6,205 nucleotides of DNA, taken from positions 11,465-17,669 of the forward strand of contig DCHG01000041.1 of NCBI GenBank assembly GCA_002315595.1, read 5' to 3'. The notes below the pieces were generated by a model. That model was not told where the DNA came from. It saw only the letters and a list, made by a program, of their open reading frames with translations, and ran no database searches. This stretch comes from Clostridiales bacterium UBA1758. Lineage in GTDB: Bacteria; Bacillota; Clostridia; Oscillospirales; UBA1758. Below are positions 1-6,010 of the stretch, piece by piece. Position 1 is the first letter of the stretch. Every line of letters starts with the position of its first letter. The translations under genes and the position numbers were made by a program.

Positions 1-41
1 GTTACGGATTCCCACGGCGACAAAGTGGCCTCGGAATGACA
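1..41. repeat. Probable dispersed intergenic palindromic repeat (partial, at window edge)
   Basis: The stretch reads TTACGGATTCCCACGG, a short middle, then CTCGGAATGACA, with ATTCC near one end and its complement GGAAT near the other. From general knowledge, many clostridial and gut-bacterial genomes carry intergenic repeats of the form TACGGATTxCCACG...CxCxxAATGACA, and this matches that shape. The repeat may extend left of the window. An alternative is the last 12 codons of a plus-strand gene ending in TGA at 37-39, but 12 codons are too few to support one. The rest of the stretch up to the terminator at 116 shows no gene. Confidence 0.4.
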
Positions 42-115
42 TGATTAAACTGCGTCGTACCAATCAAACCGTCATTTTAAGGATGGCAACAACGATGATA
101 ATGTTGCATTAAAGT

Positions 116-147
116 AAAAAAATCCGGGACGAGTACATCATCCCGGA
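116..147 (-). terminator. Intrinsic terminator of the kinase-RNHCP operon
   Basis: Read on the minus strand, positions 147 to 123 form a 10-bp stem (TCCGGGATGA pairing with TCGTCCCGGA, one T-G wobble) around a 5-nt loop, followed directly by seven T (complement of A116-A122). The wobble pair becomes a C-A mismatch on the plus strand, and the plus side has no T-run after it, so the element is oriented for the minus strand. It lies 12 bases past the RNHCP stop codon. Confidence 0.88.
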
Positions 148-159
148 ACGAAAAACTAC

Positions 160-606
160 TTATTCCTCTTTTTCATACTTTAATGCGTCGGGGATTTCGC
201 CGCCCATCATTTCGGTCATTTCGACGATCTTTTCGACCGGAAACGGCGGCTCGGAAAGCGGTCGCATTGCGATCCCCATGAGTTTGATCGGGTTATCATC
301 GGCAAGCACGCGATTGGACGAAAGAGCCCCGCAACGCTTACAGCGGTGAATGATCGCCCACTCCCCGCCCTTTCGCACCCAAACCGCAATCGGCTCCATA
401 ATGCCGCCGCAATCGGATTCCCGATCCCCCGGCTCAATATCGACATGGAGCGAATGCAGACAATTCGGGCAATGGTTGCGGTGATCGCTACCTGCCGCAT
501 CCGGCGTAACAAGCCGTCCGCAGTTTTTGCAGGTAAAACTTTCATCGCAAGCGTGCGTTTTATAATAGCCCTTTTCAAAGGTCTTACGCTTATTTTCCCG
601 ATTCAT
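160..606 (-). CDS. RNHCP-domain zinc-ribbon protein, function unknown
   Basis: This is a 148-residue soluble protein with no signal peptide or membrane segment. It carries the signature R43-N-H-C-P47 that names the RNHCP family. Cysteines form pairs: C26-x2-C29 and C46-x2-C49 look like one zinc site, and C66 with H87, C89 and C92 could make a second. The N-terminus is basic (NRENKRK) and the C-terminus is acidic and lacks cysteines. The family has no established biochemical role known to me; a nucleic-acid or protein-binding role is only a guess from the zinc knuckles. Its ATG follows the kinase stop by 2 nt, and the only ribosome binding site is a weak GAGA about 7-8 nt upstream inside the kinase end, so translation is probably coupled to the kinase. 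A good terminator follows at 116-147. The family call is firm, the function open. Confidence 0.9.
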   Translation of the reverse strand: MNRENKRKTFEKGYYKTHACDESFTCKNCGRLVTPDAAGSDHRNHCPNCLHSLHVDIEPGDRESDCGGIMEPIAVWVRKGGEWAIIHRCKRCGALSSNRVLADDNPIKLMGIAMRPLSEPPFPVEKIVEMTEMMGGEIPDALKYEKEE

Positions 607-608
607 AT

Positions 609-1574
609 TTATTTCTCAAATGCCTCGATACCTGCGATCAGTGCCGAATAATCCGACACACCGCCCGCCTGCGCACCGAGAAGTGCGGAGCCCGCAACCG
701 GTGAAAGACGTGGCTCAACAAGGGTACCGCCGTACGGGGCGATCTTTTCGGCAAGGGGTTTCAAAAGCAGGTCGCCCGAACGGTATGCACCGCCGGAATA
801 GGAAACCTTGACGGGCGCCTTGAATTCGAGCATACGGATCAACGCGTTAATGCCGAGGGCGAGTTCGTCGGCGGCACGCTCATAAGCGGAGATTGCAACC
901 GGATCACCGGCTTCGGCGGCGTCACAAAGGATGATTTGCAACTGTGCCATGTCACGGCGGCTATTATGCAGTTTGCCGTAAGCGAGCGTGATCATTTCAA
1001 ACGGATCCTTGAAACCGAGTTTCTGCATGACAAGGTCGTACAGTTTGCCCTTCGGAAGACGACCGTCGGCTTCCTTGCTGAACAGTTCCGCGCAAAGTCT
1101 GCCGAGCCAGTAGCAGGAGCCTTCGTCGCCGAAGACTTCGCACCAGCCGGAGGTACGGGCAGTGCGTCCGTCGGTGGTACGACCGAACATGATCGCGCCG
1201 GTACCGGCAACGGCGTTGACGCCCGGTTCCATGGCAAGCGAGCCCGCCCAACCGACTTCCGCGTCGTTGACGCAATTGGTCGGAATTCCCGCGAAGACTT
1301 CATGTACCTTGGCGGTCAGTTTTTCATCCCATTCCGGCTCTTCACCGTAACCCGGAATGCCGAAGGCAACGCCCGCAACGTCGGATTTGGCGATCGCGGC
1401 TTCCTTTACGACCGCGTCAAAGCCGTCGCGTGCGACCTTTTCAAATCCTTCCACGCCGACGGCGTTGTAGTGGCAAGTCGGTTGTTCGTTGAGGACGATT
1501 TTTTTGCCGTCCTCGCTGATAAGCATGAATGCGGTCTTTGTGCCGCCGCCGTCTACGCCAAGATAGTATTTCAT
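609..1574 (-). CDS. BadF/BadG/BcrA-type ATPase, N-acetylglucosamine kinase-like sugar kinase
   Basis: This is a 321-residue cytoplasmic protein of the ASKHA (actin/Hsp70/sugar kinase) fold. Visible motifs are the N-terminal phosphate loop GVDGGGTKTAF (residues 6-16, D8), a second element N103-D-A-E-x-GWAGS, the phosphate-binding A123-GTGAI loop, GWCEVFGDEGS at 143-153, and the C-terminal SGGAYRSGD adenosine region at about 260 followed by P-x-AGSALLGA. Length and motifs fit GlcNAc-kinase-like members, which phosphorylate a sugar with ATP; the actual sugar cannot be deduced. The start at 1574 is chosen over an in-frame ATG at 1622 because AAAAGGAGG lies 8 nt upstream of it and the 16 extra residues (KKGFPDLREKEE...) precede the conserved fold. 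It is the first gene of an operon with the RNHCP gene and is divergent from the hydratase operon, which suggests a shared pathway. Confidence 0.88.
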   Translation of the reverse strand: MKYYLGVDGGGTKTAFMLISEDGKKIVLNEQPTCHYNAVGVEGFEKVARDGFDAVVKEAAIAKSDVAGVAFGIPGYGEEPEWDEKLTAKVHEVFAGIPTNCVNDAEVGWAGSLAMEPGVNAVAGTGAIMFGRTTDGRTARTSGWCEVFGDEGSCYWLGRLCAELFSKEADGRLPKGKLYDLVMQKLGFKDPFEMITLAYGKLHNSRRDMAQLQIILCDAAEAGDPVAISAYERAADELALGINALIRMLEFKAPVKVSYSGGAYRSGDLLLKPLAEKIAPYGGTLVEPRLSPVAGSALLGAQAGGVSDYSALIAGIEAFEK

Positions 1575-1582
1575 AATCATTT

Positions 1583-1590
1583 CCTCCTTT
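1583..1590 (-). promoter_or_regulatory. Ribosome binding site that fixes the kinase start
   Basis: On the minus strand AAAGGAGG ends 8 nt before ATG at 1574. It decides against the upstream ATG at 1622. Its leading A residues are also the end of the hairpin at 1588-1608, so the hairpin could affect ribosome access. Confidence 0.85.
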
Positions 1591-1608
1591 TCCCGCAAAT
1601 CGGGAAAA
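1588..1608 (-). promoter_or_regulatory. Perfect inverted repeat abutting the kinase ribosome binding site (leader hairpin or operator)
   Basis: TTTTCCCG and CGGGAAAA are perfect 8-bp complements around a 5-nt centre (CAAAT on the plus strand). In the kinase mRNA this would fold as a hairpin whose 3' arm runs into GGAGG. As DNA it is a 21-bp palindromic site typical of a dimeric repressor. No T-run follows on the kinase strand, so it is not a terminator. The structure is seen in the sequence; the regulatory role is inferred. Confidence 0.55.
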
Positions 1609-1635
1609 CCTTTCTTTATCATCGTTTTTATCCGT

Positions 1636-1659
1636 TCACAAAAAAGTCTTTACTTGTGA
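1636..1659. promoter_or_regulatory. 24-bp inverted repeat TCACAA-N12-TTGTGA, candidate operator
   Basis: Perfect 6-bp half-sites are separated by 12 bases, about one helical turn centre to centre plus a half, between the divergent genes. The site overlaps the expected -35 zone of the plus-strand promoter and lies just downstream of the predicted minus-strand transcription start, so one bound protein could control both operons. No regulator gene is present in the window. Confidence 0.35.
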
Positions 1660-1692
1660 CCGATTATATTATAATATAATCATTAGTATAAT
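1654..1692 (+). promoter_or_regulatory. Predicted promoter region of the hydratase-isomerase operon
   Basis: Three plus-strand TATAAT hexamers occur (1670-1675, 1675-1680, 1687-1692). None has a good -35 at normal spacing; the best pairing is TTGTGA at 1654-1659 with TATAAT at 1675-1680, only 15 nt apart. A weak -35 overlapping the 24-bp inverted repeat suggests dependence on an activator or control by a bound regulator. Which hexamer is used cannot be decided. Confidence 0.5.
1662..1681. repeat. 20-bp perfect palindrome holding overlapping -10 boxes of both strands
   Basis: GATTATATTATAATATAATC is its own reverse complement. It contains TATAAT on the plus strand at 1670-1675 and 1675-1680, and TATAAT on the minus strand at 1673-1668 and 1668-1663. 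The two divergent operons therefore appear to compete for the same melting region. Confidence 0.75.
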
Positions 1693-1697
1693 TTCAA
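1668..1697 (-). promoter_or_regulatory. Predicted sigma-A-type promoter of the kinase-RNHCP operon
   Basis: On the minus strand TTGAAA (1697-1692, five of six consensus bases) is followed after 18 nt by a perfect TATAAT (1673-1668). Transcription would start near 1661, giving a leader of about 87 nt that contains the 24-bp inverted repeat and the hairpin next to the ribosome binding site. Confidence 0.65.
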
Positions 1698-1703
1698 CCG
1701 CAA

Positions 1704-1720
1704 TTTTCCGATTTGGAGGG
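1704..1720 (+). promoter_or_regulatory. Hydratase leader element and ribosome binding site
   Basis: TTTTCCGATTTG (1704-1715) runs into GGAGGG (1715-1720), which lies 8 nt before the TTG start at 1729. The element differs by one missing C from TTTTCCCGATTTG on the minus strand (1608-1596), which sits in the same place before the kinase ribosome binding site. The strong ribosome binding site with ideal spacing is what supports the unusual TTG start. Confidence 0.7.
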
Positions 1721-1728
1721 ATTTTACA

Positions 1729-3888
1729 TTGATCAAACGAATTGAACACGGTGTATTTTATAAAAACGGCGCCCTTGTTGAGGCAGATCCGTCGCTTTCT
1801 GCGTCCGCACGAAAACTGACAATGGCGTATTCGATCCTCGAAAAACACAATACAAGCGGCAATATGGAACGGCTGAAAATCAAATTCGATGCAATGGCTT
1901 CGCACGACATCACCTATGTCGGCATCATTCAAACCGCACGCGCATCGGGATTAAAGGAATTTCCGCTTTCCTATGTGCTGACAAACTGTCACAATTCACT
2001 CTGTGCCGTCGGCGGAACGATCAACGAAGACGACCATGTCTTCGGGCTCAGCGCGGCTAAAAAATACGGCGGTGAATTCGTGCCCGCACACCAGTCCGTC
2101 ATTCATCAGTATATGCGTGAACGATATGCGGGTTGCGGCAAAATGATCCTCGCCTCCGACAGTCATACCCGTTACGGCGCCCTCGGTACACTTTCCGTCG
2201 GAGAAGGCGGCGGCGAATTGTCAAAGCAACTTCTCGGCAGAACATGGGATCTCGCCTATCCGCAGGTCGTGGCGGTCTGTTTGAAAGGCAAGCCCCAACC
2301 GGGCGTCGGACCGCAGGATGTCGCACTTGCCCTCATCGGTGCAACCTTTGCCGACGGCTTTGTCAAAAACAAGATCCTCGAATTCGTCGGGGACGGTATC
2401 AAGCATCTCGGTATGGATTACCGCAACGGCATCGACGTCATGACGACCGAAACCTCGTGCCTTTCCTCCGTCTGGATGACGGACGAAACGGTCAAGGAGT
2501 TCCTTACCAAACACGGACGCGTCAACGAATATAAACCGCTTGCTCCGCAGGACGGCGCATATTACGACTCTGCGGTGGAAATCGACCTGTCAAAGGTCGA
2601 GCCGATGATCGCACTCCCCTTCCACCCGTCCAATGTCTATACGATCGCCGATCTCAAAGCCAACGCCGCCGATATTCTCGCGTCCGTCGACAAAGCGACC
2701 GCCGAACAGTTCGAACTGCCAAAGGGTACGCCGACGCTTCTTTCGAAACTGACTTCCGACGGAATTCGAGTCGATCAGGGCGTCATCGCCGGTTGTTCGG
2801 GCGGTCTGTACCAAAATCTTTGCAGGGCGGCGGAAATTTTGAAAAACACCTCCGTCGGTGTGGATGAATTCTGGCTTTCCGTCTATCCGTCCTCGACGCC
2901 GATCATGCTTGCCCTCATCCGAAACGGCGCGTTAGCCGATCTGACGAGTGCGGGCGCATCCATCCGTTCCGCATTCTGCGGCCCATGCTTCGGCGCAGGA
3001 GACGTACCCGCAAACGGTGCGCTTTCCATCCGTCATTCGACGAGAAACTTCCCCAACCGTGAGGGTAGTAAACCCGGCAACGGGCAGATTTCGTATGTCG
3101 CGCTTATGGACGCCCGTTCGATTGCCGCAACCGCAAAAAATCACGGTCTTCTCACCGCCGCAACGGAACTCGACAAGATTCCGGCGGAGCCGGAAACCGA
3201 CGATTATATCTACGATCCCACGCCGTACCAATCCCGCGTTTACCACGGTTTCGGCAAAGCCGATCCGTCACAACCGCTTGTCTTCGGCCCGAATATTGCC
3301 GACTGGCCGGAAATGCCCGCAATGCCCGAAGATCTCGAACTTGAAATCGCGTCCGCGATCTACGACGATGTCACCACCACGGACGAATTGATCCCGTCAG
3401 GTGAGACCTCATCGTATCGTTCCAATCCCATGAAACTTGCCGAATTTGCCCTTTCCCGCAAAGATCCGGGGTATGTGACACGCGCCAAACGAATTCATGC
3501 GGAAGGACTCGCAAGTGCCGTGTTCGCCGTCAAGCCGGGCGACGGCTCCGCACGCGAGCAGGCGGCTTCGTGTCAGCGTGTACTCGGTGCCGCGGCAAAC
3601 ATCGCCTGCGAATATGCGACCAAACGATACCGTTCCAACCTCGTCAACTGGGGCATGATCCCGTTCATCTGCGAAAACGGCAAAGAGATCGGTTTTGCCA
3701 CGGGCGACCGCGTCTTCATCCCCGGCGTTCGCGCCTATCTTGAAGGTGACGGCGAGGAGATCGCCGCAATTCTCACCCGTGACAACGTAAAAAAAGAGAT
3801 CATTTTGAAAACTCCCGGTATGACGCGGGAAGAACGCGACATCGTGTTGGCGGGTTGCCTGATCAATTACTACAAAAATCAGAAGTAG
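1729..3888 (+). CDS. Aconitase-superfamily hydratase, YbhJ-like (4Fe-4S)
   Basis: This 719-residue cytoplasmic enzyme has the full four-domain aconitase layout. C356 (AGCSGG), C417 and C420 (CGPC) match the three cluster ligands of mitochondrial aconitase, so a [4Fe-4S] cluster is expected. H121 and H126 ([10 protein letters not shown]) and D144-S145-H146-T (ASDSHT) match active-site segments. R439 and R444 in TRNFPNREG match the substrate-binding arginines, and S607-A-R609 ([10 protein letters not shown]) in the swivel domain matches the catalytic Ser/Arg. The usual CDH segment is replaced by TNCHNSLC (87-92), so the substrate is probably not citrate. It most resembles the uncharacterised YbhJ-type hydratases; dehydration or rehydration of a hydroxy acid is inferred. 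The start is TTG with GGAGGG 8 nt upstream. The next gene starts 11 nt after the stop, so the two form an operon. Confidence 0.9.
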   Translation: MIKRIEHGVFYKNGALVEADPSLSASARKLTMAYSILEKHNTSGNMERLKIKFDAMASHDITYVGIIQTARASGLKEFPLSYVLTNCHNSLCAVGGTINEDDHVFGLSAAKKYGGEFVPAHQSVIHQYMRERYAGCGKMILASDSHTRYGALGTLSVGEGGGELSKQLLGRTWDLAYPQVVAVCLKGKPQPGVGPQDVALALIGATFADGFVKNKILEFVGDGIKHLGMDYRNGIDVMTTETSCLSSVWMTDETVKEFLTKHGRVNEYKPLAPQDGAYYDSAVEIDLSKVEPMIALPFHPSNVYTIADLKANAADILASVDKATAEQFELPKGTPTLLSKLTSDGIRVDQGVIAGCSGGLYQNLCRAAEILKNTSVGVDEFWLSVYPSSTPIMLALIRNGALADLTSAGASIRSAFCGPCFGAGDVPANGALSIRHSTRNFPNREGSKPGNGQISYVALMDARSIAATAKNHGLLTAATELDKIPAEPETDDYIYDPTPYQSRVYHGFGKADPSQPLVFGPNIADWPEMPAMPEDLELEIASAIYDDVTTTDELIPSGETSSYRSNPMKLAEFALSRKDPGYVTRAKRIHAEGLASAVFAVKPGDGSAREQAASCQRVLGAAANIACEYATKRYRSNLVNWGMIPFICENGKEIGFATGDRVFIPGVRAYLEGDGEEIAAILTRDNVKKEIILKTPGMTREERDIVLAGCLINYYKNQK

Positions 3889-3899
3889 GAAGTGGAAAA

Positions 3900-4724
3900 A
3901 TGACAAATATCAAAGATTGGCCGCTTGCCGTATCACTTTGCTATAAACATTCGATTGAGCCGGACGTTTTGGCGGAAATCAAAGCGGGTGGCGTAGAATA
4001 TGTTGAAATTTCCTCGATCCCCGATCCGTTTTTAGAAGATTTCGTTCGCCGTCCGAAGTTCTACGCCGATCGTATCACGGATGCGGGACTCAAAGTCTGG
4101 TCGCTTCATCTGCCCTTCGGCATTGGAATTGACATCGCTTCCCTATCCCATTCCGTTCTTACACAGACACGTGAATATTTTCACGCACTCATTAAGGCGG
4201 CGTCGGAAGCCGGAGCCAAAGTCGTCGTCGTTCATCCGGGATTGGAGCCCGTTCTCGACTGCGACCGTGAAGCACGCTTGCAGATCAGTCGTGAATCGTT
4301 GACAATTCTTTCCGAATACGCAGATTCGTTGGGTTTGACGCTCGCCGTCGAGGATCTCCCGCGTTCCTGCCTTTGCAATACGGTCGAAGAAATGGCACGC
4401 GTCGTAGATGGGATCGACAAACTTCGCATTTGTTTTGACACCAATCATATGCTCAACCACGACAACGTTAAATTTGTCGAAACCCTCGGAGATCGGATCG
4501 TCACCCTTCACGTTTCCGACTACGATTTTGTCGATGAGCGTCACCAACTTCCTCTCGTCGGCGACAATGACTGGGCGGGAATTATCCACGGTTTGGAAAA
4601 GAAGGACTACCACGGCGTTTGGTTGTATGAAACATCCACTCCGTCGCTCGAATTCCGTGGCAAGGTTAATCACTTTACGGCAAAAGATCTTTACGAAAAT
4701 AAAAAGACGCTCGAAAAACTCTGA
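3900..4724 (+). CDS. Sugar phosphate isomerase/epimerase, xylose-isomerase-like TIM barrel
   Basis: This is a 274-residue cytoplasmic protein of the AP-endonuclease-2/xylose-isomerase-like family. A metal site typical of ketose 3-epimerases is visible: E151 (AVEDLP), D180 and H183 (FDTNH), H204 (LHVSD) and E244 (LYET), close in spacing to the E152/D185/H188/H211/E246 set known from D-tagatose 3-epimerase. H70 (SLHLPFG) and H112 (VVVHPG) are further conserved-looking histidines at strand ends. A divalent-metal-dependent isomerisation or epimerisation of a sugar or its derivative is likely; the substrate is unknown. The start at 3900 is preferred over an in-frame ATG at 3855 because that one lies inside the hydratase gene, while AGGA (3887-3890) sits 9 nt before 3900. 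It is the second and last gene of the operon, followed by a terminator 22 nt on. Confidence 0.88.
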   Translation: MTNIKDWPLAVSLCYKHSIEPDVLAEIKAGGVEYVEISSIPDPFLEDFVRRPKFYADRITDAGLKVWSLHLPFGIGIDIASLSHSVLTQTREYFHALIKAASEAGAKVVVVHPGLEPVLDCDREARLQISRESLTILSEYADSLGLTLAVEDLPRSCLCNTVEEMARVVDGIDKLRICFDTNHMLNHDNVKFVETLGDRIVTLHVSDYDFVDERHQLPLVGDNDWAGIIHGLEKKDYHGVWLYETSTPSLEFRGKVNHFTAKDLYENKKTLEKL

Positions 4725-4746
4725 TAAAGGCTAAAAATACATTAAA

Positions 4747-4785
4747 ACCACGCGGATTTCATGATATTTCCGCGTGGTATTTTTT
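4747..4785 (+). terminator. Intrinsic terminator of the hydratase-isomerase operon
   Basis: ACCACGCGGA (4747-4756) pairs perfectly with TCCGCGTGGT (4769-4778) around a 12-nt loop and is followed by A and six T (4780-4785). An A-run precedes it, so weak activity on the other strand is possible. The stretch between it and the tsf terminator (4786-4918) shows no gene or convincing promoter. Confidence 0.88.
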
Positions 4786-4918
4786 ATTGTAAAGGTTATT
4801 TGCTTTACACAAATTCCATATCATTAATCTATCTCTAAACCAATTATACCGTTATTTCGTACCATTAACCGATGTCAATTACGTGACAATTCGTTCCACT
4901 TACCTCCCTCAAACGCAC

Positions 4919-4953
4919 AAAAAACTCCCGTGAATTTCTTCACGGGAGTTTTT
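4919..4953 (-). terminator. Intrinsic terminator of the rpsB-tsf operon
   Basis: A perfect stem of about 15 bp (AAAACTCCCGTGAA at 4921-4934 with its complement at 4939-4952, extended by 4920/4953) closes a 4-nt loop. On the minus strand it ends in six T (complement of A4919-A4924), 12 bases past the tsf stop. The T and A arms pair with each other, so it could also stop plus-strand read-through. Confidence 0.9.
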
Positions 4954-4964
4954 AATCAATTAAC

Positions 4965-5882
4965 TTACTTGATCATGGAAGCAACTTCGTCTGCGAAGTT
5001 ATCTTCTCTCTTGGCAAGTCCTTCGCCCTTTTCAAAGCGGACAAATTTGATGACTTCGATCGTGCCGCCAAGTTCCTTGGCAACAGCGGCGACGTGCTTT
5101 TCGACGGAGATCTTGTTTTCCTTGACGAAGGGCTGCTGCAACAGGCAGGTCTCTTCGTAGAACTTCGCAAGACGACCGGCGACGATCTTCTGCGCAACGG
5201 CTTCCGGCTTGCCTTCCGCCATGGTCTGCGTCATAAGAACCTGACGCTCGTTTTCAAGGGTGGCTTCGTCGACATTGGAACGATCCAGCCAGGACGGACG
5301 CATGGCAGCGGCCTGCATGGCGATGTCTTTGCCGAGTTCTTCGACGGCAGCGTTACCTTTGAGATTATCGGAAACCTTCATATTAACAAGAACGCCGATT
5401 CTGCCGGCCATATGAACATAGGCAACATTGGTTTCGCCCGAAATGACTTCAAAGCGGCGGATTTTGAGGTTTTCACCGATGGTGAGGATCTTTTCTTGAA
5501 GGGCGCCGGCAACGGTGAGTTCGGTACCCGGATAGGTTAAATTCATAAGGGCATCGACATCAGCCGGACGCTCTTTTTCGATCACGGCGGCGATGTCATG
5601 AACAAAGCCCTGGAATTTATCGTTCTTGGCGACAAAGTCGGTTTCGGAGTTAACTTCGACGATCACGCCTGCGCCGTCTTCGGCGACATAAGCGTAAACA
5701 ATGCCTTCGGCGGCAATTCTGCCTGCCTTTTTCTGTGCGGCGGCAAGTCCCTTTTCACGAAGGAACTGAACGGCCTTGTCCATATCACCGTCGGAAGCGG
5801 CAAGGGCCTTTTTGCAGTCCATCATGCCGGCGCCGGTCATTTCTCTTAATTCCTTAACCATAGAAGCTGTAATAGCTGCCAT
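4965..5882 (-). CDS. tsf: Translation elongation factor Ts
   Basis: EF-Ts releases GDP from EF-Tu in the cytoplasm so that EF-Tu can reload with GTP. The protein has 305 residues, normal for Gram-positive EF-Ts. The N-terminal UBA-like domain is seen in LREMTGAGMMDCKKAL (12-27), and the EF-Tu-contacting core motif is N78-S-E-TDFVAKN87. The C-terminus ends VRFEKGEGLAKREDNFADEV, typical of clostridial EF-Ts. The start at 5882 is chosen over ATG at 5897 because GGAGG lies 8 nt upstream and MAAITASMVKELREMTG is the family's usual beginning. It follows rpsB, as in most bacteria, and ends in its own terminator. Odd feature: the first ~14 codons are AT-rich (GCT, ACA, TCT, TTA, AGA; 15 of 42 bases G or C), after which codons switch abruptly to GCC/GGC/TCC/ACC types. 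The reading frame is intact. Confidence 0.97.
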   Translation of the reverse strand: MAAITASMVKELREMTGAGMMDCKKALAASDGDMDKAVQFLREKGLAAAQKKAGRIAAEGIVYAYVAEDGAGVIVEVNSETDFVAKNDKFQGFVHDIAAVIEKERPADVDALMNLTYPGTELTVAGALQEKILTIGENLKIRRFEVISGETNVAYVHMAGRIGVLVNMKVSDNLKGNAAVEELGKDIAMQAAAMRPSWLDRSNVDEATLENERQVLMTQTMAEGKPEAVAQKIVAGRLAKFYEETCLLQQPFVKENKISVEKHVAAVAKELGGTIEVIKFVRFEKGEGLAKREDNFADEVASMIK

Positions 5883-5890
5883 ATTGTTTT

Positions 5891-5895
5891 CCTCC
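5891..5895 (-). promoter_or_regulatory. tsf ribosome binding site
   Basis: On the minus strand GGAGG is followed by 8 nt (AAAACAAT) and ATG at 5882. It decides the start against the in-frame ATG at 5897, which overlaps this site. Confidence 0.88.
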
Positions 5896-5917
5896 ATTCT
5901 TAGAATCCTAAATCAAT

Positions 5918-5932
5918 GAACACCTAGTGTTC
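5918..5932. repeat. Short perfect inverted repeat in the rpsB-tsf spacer
   Basis: GAACAC and GTGTTC flank three bases (CTA), 22 nt upstream of the tsf ribosome binding site. In the mRNA it could form a small 6-bp hairpin. There is no T-run, so it is not a terminator; an RNA-processing or protein-binding role is possible, and chance is not excluded. Confidence 0.4.
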
Positions 5933-6010
5933 TTGTAACAGTCAATCAAAAATCATGCTTCACGACCTATGCAACTAGCGCATCGGCCTCCCAGCGAATA
6001 GTAACAACTA

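Noticed and set aside
1..39. Possible last 12 codons of a plus-strand gene ending in TGA
   Set aside because: It is too short to support, and the stretch fits a dispersed palindromic repeat better.
86..107. GCAACA...TGTTGC inverted repeat as a terminator
   Set aside because: The stem is only 6 bp with a 10-nt loop and no T-run on either strand. The strong terminator at 116-147 explains the end of the operon.
609..1574. Activator of 2-hydroxyacyl-CoA dehydratase (HgdC/BadF type with an Fe-S cluster)
   Set aside because: The protein is longer than those activators, no dehydratase subunits are nearby, and the motifs fit the GlcNAc-kinase-like branch. It belongs to the same superfamily, so the point should be settled by a tree.
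936..1679. Long plus-strand open frame (247 codons) opposite the kinase
   Set aside because: It is antisense to a gene with clear kinase motifs, its protein matches no recognisable family, and it runs through the AT-rich promoter region.
1729..3888. Citrate aconitase (AcnA) or LeuC of leucine synthesis
   Set aside because: The canonical CDH segment is absent, there is no leuD or leuB neighbour, and the swivel domain is fused at the C-terminus, unlike LeuC. The best resemblance is to YbhJ-type hydratases.
3409..3906. Minus-strand open frame of 165 codons opposite the hydratase end
   Set aside because: It lies over the conserved swivel domain of the hydratase and encodes no recognisable protein.
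4143..4673. Minus-strand open frame of 176 codons opposite the isomerase
   Set aside because: It is a shadow of the metal-site-bearing isomerase gene, with no recognisable domain and no ribosome binding site.
4873..4888. TGTCA-N6-TGACA inverted repeat in the convergent gap
   Set aside because: The half-sites are short and it lies between two terminators, with no gene start nearby to regulate.
4790..4915. TTGACA and TATAAT on the minus strand as a promoter in the convergent gap
   Set aside because: The two hexamers are about 24 nt apart, too far for a sigma-A promoter, and no gene lies downstream in that direction before the isomerase end.
5094..5540. Plus-strand open frame of 148 codons opposite tsf
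   Set aside because: It is antisense to a certain EF-Ts gene; periodic codons create the open frame.
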